Assembly: GCA_029624765.1 (NCBI GenBank)
Contig: JARSSO010000044.1
Span: 1-57,066 of the forward strand
Direction: 5' to 3'
Source of the DNA: Candidatus Contendibacter sp.
GTDB taxonomy: Bacteria; Pseudomonadota; Gammaproteobacteria; Competibacterales; Competibacteraceae
DNA length: 57,066 nucleotides
Made by a program: the position numbers and the translations under genes. Below the pieces are notes generated by a model. It searched no databases and had not been told where the DNA came from. It saw nothing but the letters and a program-made list of their open reading frames with translations. Of the stretch, positions 1 to 8,400 are shown in pieces. How positions within the stretch are numbered: the stretch's first letter is position 1; the number at the start of each line of letters is the position of its first letter.

Positions 1-1
1 G

Positions 2-802
2 CAGTTGGACAGTGTCGGCGCCGTGGCCTTCAACGACTCCTGGCACGAGCCGTCCCTCAACTCAACTACTTCACCAGGTTACCAGTTCATTCCGGCGCCA
101 AACGCGACCGATCCAGCATTTTTGGCTGGTGGTGGCCCTGGCGCCACCGCGGTCGGTATCGCTCTCACGCACACCAACGTGATTAACGAATGGTCGCGGC
201 GCTCGAATCCGGCGGCCGGCTGGGTGACGGCGACCGACTGGGTATTGACCTTCCCGACCAAGAACTTCTTCGTCGACAACGACCCCGGCAACCGCTACGC
301 CGGGCGCAACGCGGGACGTGGGAATTGTTCGCCTAATACAATTGCCGGTTGCAGCCCATTCTTCGCAACGGTCTTCCCCGATCCTTTCACCCAAATGTTC
401 GTGGACACGACCGCCAGCACCCCCGTTCGGCGCGGCTCGTCCTGCGACGCGATTACCCTGACGCTGCGCGACCGTGAGGAACGGGCCTCGGCGGGGCTGG
501 GTTTCTCGCCGGGGGCTTCGCCGCAGTTGTGCTATGAAGCCAACGTGCTGACCTTCAACCAGGGCCTGATCCTCAACTCGCCGATTGCCGCCAGCGTCAA
601 CTTCAACGATCCGTTCCTGTACGGCTGGATGGATATCGGTCTTACCAGCATACTGAACGGAACCGCTGACGTGTCGAATCTTGGCCTGCCGGTGGTGGGC
701 TTCGCGATCACCTCGCGGGACGATTCCGCTACCTCCCTGCTGAGCGAGGCGGCGTTGTACGATCATTCGTATGTCACCGCCCAACCTCCGCAGTCACGAT
801 AG
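2..802 (+). CDS. Unknown exported protein, 5'-truncated by window start
   Basis: The reading frame is open from the first complete codon, so only the C-terminal part (about 266 residues) is present. I do not recognise the family. The segment is rich in Asn, Thr, Ser, Gly and Pro, has few Lys, and holds several Cys (near residues 108, 115, 147 and 179) of the kind seen in secreted, disulfide-containing beta proteins. No membrane anchor or sorting signal is visible at the C-terminus, which ends in a Gln-Ser-Arg tail. A strong hairpin terminator follows about 65 bp downstream, so it is the last gene of its transcript. It is probably an extracellular or periplasmic protein; nothing in the window indicates its role. 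Confidence 0.6.
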   Translation, partial: QLDSVGAVAFNDSWHEPSLNSTTSPGYQFIPAPNATDPAFLAGGGPGATAVGIALTHTNVINEWSRRSNPAAGWVTATDWVLTFPTKNFFVDNDPGNRYAGRNAGRGNCSPNTIAGCSPFFATVFPDPFTQMFVDTTASTPVRRGSSCDAITLTLRDREERASAGLGFSPGASPQLCYEANVLTFNQGLILNSPIAASVNFNDPFLYGWMDIGLTSILNGTADVSNLGLPVVGFAITSRDDSATSLLSEAALYDHSYVTAQPPQSR

Positions 803-868
803 AAGGCATTGCTTGGGATGACGGATGATCCCATGCTGATTTAACCAGCGCTGTCGTTTGATCCCCCG

Positions 869-893
869 GCCCGCGTTCCGACGCGGGCTTTTT
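869..893 (+). terminator. Rho-independent terminator
   Basis: GCCCGCGT and ACGCGGGC form a perfect 8-bp GC-rich stem around a TCCG tetraloop, followed directly by five T. It lies 67 bp past the stop of the first gene and ends its transcript. Confidence 0.85.
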
Positions 894-940
894 CGTGGCC
901 ATTGAGATCCAATCCGCGCGTGCCAAGGCGGGATTTATAT

Positions 941-977
941 TAGACAGTATTGATGTCTTAAACAAGTGTGCTAAAAT
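941..977 (+). promoter_or_regulatory. Promoter and dyad operator candidate for the VIT-vWA/MerR operon
   Basis: TTGATG (950-955) and TAAAAT (972-977) are separated by 16 bp and sit about 50 bp upstream of the VIT-vWA start codon. A dyad AGACA-N7-TGTCT (943-959) overlaps the -35 hexamer, where a regulator could bind. The MerR-type protein encoded second in the operon is the obvious candidate for autoregulation, but this is inference. Confidence 0.45.
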
Positions 978-1025
978 TCCCCTCATCACCATCGGCAGCG
1001 GGCGCATTGAGACGCGGAGGGGGGA

Positions 1026-3362
1026 ATGATGAACGAGCGGGTTAAGCCACAAGGTTGCGTCCTGCGGGCCACCGCGATCAGCGGGCGGTTGCAGGGCTTG
1101 CTGGGCGAGATCACCATCGCCCAGACCTACCAGAACGCCGAGCCGGTCAACATCGAGGCGGTGTTCACCTTTCCGGTTCCGGTCGAGGCGGTGTTGCTGG
1201 GCGTGGACATCCGCATCGACGACCGGGTGTTGCAAGGCCGGGTGCTGCCCAGGCGCCAGGCCGAGAACGCCTACGAGGACGCGGTCAGCGGCGGCGACGG
1301 CGCGATCCTGCTTCAGGAAGCCGGACGGGGCCTGTACACCGTCAGCGTCGGCAACCTCCTGCCGGGGCAGACCGCCCAACTGAGTTACCGTTACGCGCTA
1401 CTGTCGGTCTGGAACGGCGACACGCTGCGCCTGCAATTGCCCACCACCATCGCTCCCCGCTACGGCGATCCCGGCCAGGCCGGGCTGCAACCGCATCAGA
1501 TTCCTCCCGTCGCCCTGGGCGCGGAGAACCGCTTCAGCCTGGAACTGGAACTGGGCGGGCCGCTGCGCCAGGCTGTGGTGGAATCGCCTTCCCACCGGAT
1601 CAGCGTCGAAGTTGGGGCGGAAATGGTGCGGGTGCGGTTGGCCGGCGGCCCGGCGCTGATGGACCGGGATTTCATTCTCAACATCCGGGGTTCCGCCGAA
1701 GCGCGGGCGGGGTTTGGGCTGTGCGCGCCCGATCGGGGTGGCTGGGTCGCGCTGGCCAGCGTGCAGCCGGAACTGTCGGGCCATGCCGACGCCGGCGGCC
1801 GGGACTGCGTTCTCATCGCCGACTGCTCCGGCTCGATGGCCGGCGACTCCATCGCCCAGACCCGCGCCGCGCTCCTGGCGATTCTGGACCGGTTGCAACC
1901 GGCGGATCGGTTCAATCTCATCGCCTTCGGCAGCCAGCCGCGCGCTTTCTTCAGCGGCCTGCATCCCGCCGACGACCGGGGGCTGGCGCAGGCCCGCGCG
2001 CTGGTGGCGGGGCTGGACGCCGACATGGGCGGCACCGAGATCGGCGCGGCGCTGCAACTGGTCTATCGACAGCGCCAGGGTCAGCCGCTGGACATTCTGC
2101 TGATGACCGACGGCGAAGCCTGGAACGCCGAGGCGCTGGCGGTTGAAGCCCGCCAGTCCGGTTGCCGCGTCTTCGCAGTCGGGGTCGGCGCGGCGGTGGC
2201 CGAGGGCCTGGTCCGTGGCCTGGCGGAGGCGACCGGCGGGGCCTGCGAGTTCGTTCACCCCAACGAGGACATGGCGGCGCGCATCGTCCGCCATTTCGAG
2301 CGGATTCGCGCCCCGCGCGCCGAGGCGGAAATCACCTGGCCGGTCGAACCGACCCGGCGCCTACCGGAGCGCATCGAGCGCGTGTTCGGCGGCGACACCC
2401 TGCATTTGCTGGCCTGGTTGCCAACCAGGCCCGAAGGGCCGGCGACGCTGAGTCTGACGCTGAGCGACGGTCAATGGCTAAGCCAGGATGTGACGCTGGA
2501 GCCGTGGCCGGTAGCGGAAACCGCTGATACGCTGCCCCGGCTGGCGGCGGCCCGACGCATCGCCCAGTTGTCGGCCGAAGCTGCCGCGGCGCTGGCGGTG
2601 GACTATCAACTGGTCACGCCACACACCCATTTCCTGATGGTGGACGTGCGCGCCGAGGATCAAAAGGCGACGGAATTGCCCGAACTGCGCACCGTGCCGC
2701 ACCGGCTGGCGGCCGGCTGGGGTGGCGTGGGGAGCGTGGTGGCGGCCGCGCCTTGCATGATGGATTTGCTTCAGGAAAGTCCCGACCACTTCGACGCACC
2801 GGCATTTTTGCGACGCGCGCCGTCACCGCCGCCGGCCGCGCCGCCGGCCGCGCCTCCACCCATGCCCGGAGCAGCGCAACCCTCTCTATCAGGCGGTGCT
2901 CGGGCGATGTTCGACGCCTTGCGGGAGATGGCCGCGCCCGCGCCCGGCGCCGCGCGAAAATCCCTGTTGGGCCGGGCCAGGACCATGCTCGACGCCTTGC
3001 GGAGGGAAACTCCGCCGCCGCCGCCGGCAATCGCCGGCTCACCCGCCAACTTCGCCCGCTGGCTGGAAGCGAACGCCGCGCGGCTGGCTGACCCAAGGCA
3101 ACCGTTGCCCACGCTGGACGAACTGGCCCAGGCCGGTCTGCCGGGTGACCTGCTGGCGCGGTTGCGGGAACTGGTCGCCCAGGGCGAAACCGAGGATGCC
3201 GTTATGGCGGCGTTGCTCCATGCGTTCCTTCAACATGGGCCGGAGTGCCAGTTGCCGCGCAACGTCAGCCGCAATATCCGCGCCCGGTTCCGGAAACAGG
3301 TGTCGGCCACGCTGGCGGCGGCGGTCGAACCGCTGGTCAAGACCTGGTGCGCCACGGAGTGA
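1026..3362 (+). CDS. VIT and von Willebrand factor A domain protein
   Basis: The 778-residue protein begins with a VIT domain (about residues 5-135). A vWA domain (about 258-430) follows with a complete MIDAS: DCSGS near residue 266, a Thr in GGTEIG near 336 and Asp in MTDGE near 361, so metal-dependent ligand binding is likely. A beta-rich region (about 430-560), a Pro/Ala-rich linker (about 598-620) and a helical C-terminus follow. There is no signal peptide, so it should be cytosolic, unlike eukaryotic inter-alpha-trypsin inhibitor heavy chains. Two in-frame ATGs are adjacent (1026 and 1029), preceded by GGAGGGGGGA, which supports this start. It is followed after 6 bp by a MerR regulator, indicating an operon. 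The family's role in bacteria is poorly known; a scaffold function is inferred. Confidence 0.88.
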   Translation: MMNERVKPQGCVLRATAISGRLQGLLGEITIAQTYQNAEPVNIEAVFTFPVPVEAVLLGVDIRIDDRVLQGRVLPRRQAENAYEDAVSGGDGAILLQEAGRGLYTVSVGNLLPGQTAQLSYRYALLSVWNGDTLRLQLPTTIAPRYGDPGQAGLQPHQIPPVALGAENRFSLELELGGPLRQAVVESPSHRISVEVGAEMVRVRLAGGPALMDRDFILNIRGSAEARAGFGLCAPDRGGWVALASVQPELSGHADAGGRDCVLIADCSGSMAGDSIAQTRAALLAILDRLQPADRFNLIAFGSQPRAFFSGLHPADDRGLAQARALVAGLDADMGGTEIGAALQLVYRQRQGQPLDILLMTDGEAWNAEALAVEARQSGCRVFAVGVGAAVAEGLVRGLAEATGGACEFVHPNEDMAARIVRHFERIRAPRAEAEITWPVEPTRRLPERIERVFGGDTLHLLAWLPTRPEGPATLSLTLSDGQWLSQDVTLEPWPVAETADTLPRLAAARRIAQLSAEAAAALAVDYQLVTPHTHFLMVDVRAEDQKATELPELRTVPHRLAAGWGGVGSVVAAAPCMMDLLQESPDHFDAPAFLRRAPSPPPAAPPAAPPPMPGAAQPSLSGGARAMFDALREMAAPAPGAARKSLLGRARTMLDALRRETPPPPPAIAGSPANFARWLEANAARLADPRQPLPTLDELAQAGLPGDLLARLRELVAQGETEDAVMAALLHAFLQHGPECQLPRNVSRNIRARFRKQVSATLAAAVEPLVKTWCATE

Positions 3363-3368
3363 GGGGCG

Positions 3369-3767
3369 ATGGACGAAACGCTGGAACCCACCTTCGGGAT
3401 CGAGGAACTGTGCGGTTTGACCGGCGTCACCCGACGCACCGTGCGGTTCTACACCCAGAAGGGATTGCTGGACCCGCCGGAGGGCGAGCGGCGCGGCGCG
3501 TACTATACCCGCCGCCATCTGGAGCAATTGCTGCTGATCCGCAAATGGCAGGCGGCCGGCGTTTCCCTGGAGCGCATCGGCCATCTGCTACAGGGGGAAT
3601 GGGTTGAACTGCCGCCCGCGCCGGAGGCGGGAACCATCGAGGTTTGGAGCCGGGTGACGCTGCGGCCGGGGCTGGAAGTGCATCTGGAATCGGGCCGGCT
3701 GGGGTTGACGCCGGAACAGACCCAGGAATTGATCCAGCGTTTGGTGGCGGTGACGAGCCAGGGGTGA
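3369..3767 (+). CDS. MerR-family transcriptional regulator
   Basis: The 132-residue protein has an N-terminal winged helix-turn-helix of the MerR type (about residues 8-78), with the signature TRRTVRFYTQKGLL followed by the wing and the YYTRRHLEQL helix. The C-terminal part lacks the paired Cys of metal-sensing MerR proteins and contains a short beta-like segment, so an effector cannot be named. GTGAGGGGCG gives a ribosome binding site overlapping the end of the VIT-vWA gene, and the 6-bp gap implies co-transcription. The dyad upstream of the operon is a plausible binding site. The gene converges with the oxidoreductase gene on the other strand. Confidence 0.88.
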   Translation: MDETLEPTFGIEELCGLTGVTRRTVRFYTQKGLLDPPEGERRGAYYTRRHLEQLLLIRKWQAAGVSLERIGHLLQGEWVELPPAPEAGTIEVWSRVTLRPGLEVHLESGRLGLTPEQTQELIQRLVAVTSQG

Positions 3768-3794
3768 GCGCGCGAACCGCCGCGTCGGCGGTGG

Positions 3795-5447
3795 TCAGGG
3801 CTGGACGGAAGACGAAAAGCCGATGCCCAGCGTCGCCAGCGCCCGTTCCGCCGCCAGCACGCCGCGATAATTGGCTTCCTCGAACACCGAGTAGCCGCTC
3901 AGGTCGGAATGGGCGAACAACACCCGGTCCTGAACCTGGAGCAACCGCTGGCGGGCTTCGCCCCAGACGAAGCCGGGGCGGGGTCGGACCATGGCGTGCC
4001 CCCAGCGCATCAAATCCAGCCGGCTGACCAGTCGCCGAATGTCGGGATGCGGTTTGGAGAGATCGCGCAGAATCTTCTCCGCCCACTCCGCCCACGGCGT
4101 CGCCAGCAACCGCTGCCGTTCCCGCGTCGGCGGGCCATCGCTGAGGGCGTGGTACCAGGTGAACACGGTCTGCTCCTGGTGCGCCGCCAGATGTTGATGG
4201 GTGGCGACCACGTAGCCCAGCGCATCGCTGTCGTACAGCACGTTGTCCCAACTCAACGGCGCGCCCCGGCGCTCCGTGGGAAAACCGCGCAGGCTGAGAT
4301 TGGCCACCAGCCAGGGCGCGTACTGAAATTCGCCGATAGCGGCCGTTAGCTCGGGCGACAATTCCCGAAACACCCGAGGCGCCTGAAACACCGGCGCGGC
4401 CCAGATCACGATTCGCGCCAGCCGCCGCGTCGAGCGGTTCTCGCCAGGGTGGTAAGCGTCCACCAGGACCGCCCGGTCCAGCTCCGACAGCCGCCAGGCG
4501 ACGGTGTTGGTGGTCAGATGCGCCGCCAGCCGTTCCCGCAACTTGTTCACCAGCCAGCCGTTGCCCTCGGGCCAGGTCAGCACGTCGTCGCCGTCGGCGT
4601 CGCGAGCGCGGGCGTCGCGGCTGGCGAAGTAGTGAATCCCCATCCAGGCCGAGGTGTCGTCGTGTCGGCAGCCGTAGTCGTCGCGGCAGGCGTAGTTGAC
4701 GTACCAGTGCAACGGTTCCGAATCCAGCCCGTTTTGCAAGAGAAAGTCGCGCATCGACAGCCGGTCCAGCGCCAGCAGATCGGGGTCGCGAGCGCTGAAG
4801 TCGATGGGAATGGCGAACGCCTTGCGCCCGTCCGTTCCGCGTCGCCGTTGAAAATCGTCCATCAGGTCGTGAAAGCGGCGATATTGGTCCAGGTCCCGCT
4901 GGTGGACGCCGACCTGTGGCCACAGGCCGTCCTGCCAGACGCCGTGGGCGTACAACCGTTCCTGGGGCGCGAAATTGATGACGCGCTCGTCGTAAACCGG
5001 CTCGGCGGCGTAAGGGTCGCCGCGCAGGACGTCGAAATCCGCCAGCAACTCGCACACGGCGCGGGATTCCTGGGTGGGGAAGGGCAGATAATGCGCGCCC
5101 CAGGGATGGGCGGTGATGGCGTTCTGGCCGCTCCGCGCATTGCCGCCGACCTCCGATTCCAGTTCCAGGATCGTGAAATCGGCGAAGCCGGCCTGTTGCA
5201 ATTTCCAGCCGGCGGACAGGCCGGCGACGCCGCCGCCGACGATGACCACCGGCGTTTTCAGCGTCTCGGCCGGTTCTGGAAAGTCCATGGCTTGCAGCCG
5301 GTGGCCGAGAACGTCGGGCGCACCCAGGATTACGCCTTCCGGCGGGGGCGGCGGTTGGGAGGAACGCATTCGCCGCCAGGCGTAGGCCCAGCCGCCGGTC
5401 GCGGTGGCGGCGGTTCCCAGCGAGAGCAGGAAGCGGCGGCGGTTCAC
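3795..5447 (-). CDS. Tat-exported FAD-dependent oxidoreductase (amine oxidase/protoporphyrinogen oxidase-like)
   Basis: The 550-residue protein starts with a twin-arginine signal (NRRRFLLSLG, then a hydrophobic Ala/Thr/Gly stretch), so a folded flavoprotein is probably exported to the periplasm. The Rossmann dinucleotide motif VVIVGGGVAGLSAG is near residues 62-75, followed by the second FAD contact LELESEVGGNARSG. The rest resembles amine-oxidase/phytoene-desaturase-type flavoproteins; the substrate is unknown. The reading frame runs far upstream without a stop, but a GTG at 5447 overlaps the stop of the upstream sensor gene by four bases (GTGA) and places the Arg-Arg motif at the N-terminus, so I choose it. 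The overlap implies translational coupling to the c-di-GMP sensor protein. Confidence 0.82.
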   Translation of the reverse strand: MNRRRFLLSLGTAATATGGWAYAWRRMRSSQPPPPPEGVILGAPDVLGHRLQAMDFPEPAETLKTPVVIVGGGVAGLSAGWKLQQAGFADFTILELESEVGGNARSGQNAITAHPWGAHYLPFPTQESRAVCELLADFDVLRGDPYAAEPVYDERVINFAPQERLYAHGVWQDGLWPQVGVHQRDLDQYRRFHDLMDDFQRRRGTDGRKAFAIPIDFSARDPDLLALDRLSMRDFLLQNGLDSEPLHWYVNYACRDDYGCRHDDTSAWMGIHYFASRDARARDADGDDVLTWPEGNGWLVNKLRERLAAHLTTNTVAWRLSELDRAVLVDAYHPGENRSTRRLARIVIWAAPVFQAPRVFRELSPELTAAIGEFQYAPWLVANLSLRGFPTERRGAPLSWDNVLYDSDALGYVVATHQHLAAHQEQTVFTWYHALSDGPPTRERQRLLATPWAEWAEKILRDLSKPHPDIRRLVSRLDLMRWGHAMVRPRPGFVWGEARQRLLQVQDRVLFAHSDLSGYSVFEEANYRGVLAAERALATLGIGFSSSVQP

Positions 5448-8400
5448 GAAGGCGTCGGGTCGTCCGGCGTCAGCCAGGCGGTGGCGAAAGCCTCGGCCGG
5501 CAGCGGTCGGTCGAACAGATAGCCCTGGGCCAGATCGCAGCCCTGTTCCAGCAGAAAGCGGCGCTGCTCCTCGGTTTCCACCCCCTCGGCGACCACCGCC
5601 AGCTCCAGGTGACGGCCCAGGGCGATGATGGTGGCGGCGATGGCGCGGTCGTCGGGATCGGCCACCAGATCGCGCACGAACTCCTGGTCGATCTTCAGCG
5701 CGGTCAGCGGCAGGCGCTTGAGATAGCCCAGGCTGGAATAGCCCGTGCCGAAATCGTCCAGCGCCAGGCCCATCCCCAGCCGTTCCAGTTGCCGCAGCGT
5801 CTCGATCGTGTCCGCGTTGGCGTCGAGCAGGGTGGATTCGGTCAGTTCCAGCTCCAGCGCCTGGGCCGGCAGGTTGTAGGCTTCCAGCAGCCCGCGAATG
5901 CGGTCGGCCAGCGCCGGCTGGCGAAAATGGCGGGCGGCCAGGTTGACCGCCACGGTCAGCGGCGGCCCGCCCTGGTCTCGCCAGGCGGCCAGTTGCCGGC
6001 AGACCTCGACCAGCATCCAGTCGCCCAGGGCCACGATCAGATCGCTGGCTTCCGCCACCGGCACGAATTGCCCTGGCGGAACCAGGCCGCGCTCGGGGTG
6101 TTGCCAGCGCACCAGCGCCTCGGCGCCGACCAGGGTTTTGTCGCTCAAGCGGACCTTGGGCTGGTAATGGGCGCGCAATTGCCCGGCGACGAGGGCCTGA
6201 CGCAATTCGGCCTCCAACACCATCCGCGCCAGGGTGGCCGCGTTCATCGCCCGGTCGTAGAACACCCGGGTGTTGCGCCCCGTGTGCTTGGCCCGGTACA
6301 GGGCGGCATCGGCGTTCTTGAGCAGCTCGGCGAAGTCGGCGCCGTCGTGCGGGTAGAGGGCGATACCGACCGAGGCAGTCGCGTTCAGGTCGTGGCCGGC
6401 CACGGCGAACGGCTGACGGAACGCCGCCAGCGCCTTGTCGGCCACCCGCAGCGCCCCTTCCTGATCGGCTTCCGGCAGCAGCAGCACGAACTCGTCGCCG
6501 CCCAGCCGGCACACCGTGTCCTCGGCCCGGACCAGCGCCTGGAGCCGGGCCGCTACCTGCGCCAGCAGGGCGTCGCCGGCGGCGTGACCGAGCGCGTCGT
6601 TGACTTCCTTGAACCGGTCCAGGTCGAAAAACAGCACCGCCAGGCTGATGCGATGCCGCGCCGCCAGGGCCAGGGCCATCCCGGCCCGCTGGGCCAGCAG
6701 CGCCCGGTTGGGCAGATCGGTCAGGGGGTCGTAGTAGGCCAGGCGCTCGATGCGCCGCTCGGCGGCTTTCTGTTCCGTGATGTCGGTGGCGATGCCCACG
6801 TAGTGCAGGATTCGACCGCTCGCGTCCCGCACCGCGCACAGATTGGCCAGCGCGGCGCGGCGTTCGCCGTCCTGGCGCCGGGCCCAAAACTCGCCCTGCC
6901 ACACTCCTTCGCGCGCGACGGTCCGCTCCAGGGCGTCGAAATAGGCCTCTGGCTGGCGTTCGGCCCAGAGCAGGCGCGGACTTCGCCCCCGTACCGCGGC
7001 TTCGGCGTAGCCGGTGAGCGTGGTGAAGGCGGGGTTGACGGCCAGGATTTTGCCTTCGGCGTCGGTCACGAGAATGGCTTCCCGCGCCGCCTCGAACACC
7101 GCCGCCGCCAGCCGCTGGCGGGTTTCCGCCTGCCGGCGGTCGGTGATGTCGCGAAAGTTGAAGATCAGCGCGCCCACGCCCGGCTCGGCAAGCAGGTTGC
7201 TGACGGTGCTTTCCACCCAGCGCCAGGAGCCGTCCTTGTGCCGGAAGCGGTACTGGGCCGAAACGACATGGCCGGGTTGCCGCAGGAGACCGCTCAACTG
7301 GGACGACAGGAGCGGCAGGTCCTCCGGATGCGTCAACCGGTCGGGATCGAGGGTCGTGGCTTCCTCCGGGGTGTACCCCAGGAGGCGTTCGACGGCGGGG
7401 CTGGCGTAGCGGATGGTTTCGTTGAACAGCACGATGCCGTCCGGGGCGTGTTCGATCATCGCCCGGAAGCGCCGTTCACTGGCGCTCAAGGCCGCCTCCG
7501 CCCGCAACCGCACGTGCGTGTGGCCGAGCGCGACCGCGGTGGTGCGCAGCAGGGCTTCCTCGACCGGGGACCAGGTTCGGTCGGTATGACAGTCGTCGAA
7601 GCCGATGAATCCCCAGAAGCGGTCGTCGATGTGGATGGGCAGCAGCAGGAGCGAGCGGATGGTCTGCGATTCCATCATGGCGCGCACGGCTTCGGGCAAC
7701 TCCCGCACCAGGCTCTTGATGGCCGTGCCGGTGGCCAAGATGGCGTCCCATCCGGGAAAAACGGCGTAGGGCATGCTTTGCAGTTCGGGATTGTCGATCT
7801 GCGGAGTCGCCCCGTCGGCGCACCATTCGTACCGCTGGCTCGCGAGCAGCGCGCCAGTGACCGGGTCGACGTGGTTTTCGAAGATGTACACCCGGTCGGC
7901 CGCCACCGCCTGGCCCAGCGTCGCCAGCGCCGCGCCGACGGTTTCACCCAGGTCGCGCCCGGACAACAGCAGAGCCAGGGTGTCGGCCGTGGCCCGCAGT
8001 AACTGGTCGCGCTGGCGCAGTTCCGTTTCGGCCCGGTGGCGTTCGGTGACGTCCTGCATGACGAAGAGTACGCAAGATTCGTGGTCGATGGCGAGGGGGC
8101 GGGCGGAATACTGGCCGGCGCACGCGACGCCGTCCTTGCGCCGAAAGGTAAAGTCGCGATACAGCACCTGACCGTACTGGCGCAGGTCGCTCAATAGCCG
8201 ATCCCGCTCGGCGGGGTCGGCCCACAGTTCCAGGTCCAGCGTGGAACGGCCGACCGCCTCGGTCCGCGCATAACCGGTGACGGCTTCGAAACCGGGGTTC
8301 ACGTCGAGCAGCAGTCCGTCATGCAGGCGGGAGATGACCACCACGTTCGGCGTGGTGAGGAAAATCTTGGCGAACTTTTCCTCCGATTGGCGCAAGCGCT

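Noticed and set aside
3427..5055. 542-codon open frame on the minus strand
   Set aside because: It overlaps the MerR gene and the flavoprotein in another frame; the product is low-complexity Arg/Ala/Gly.
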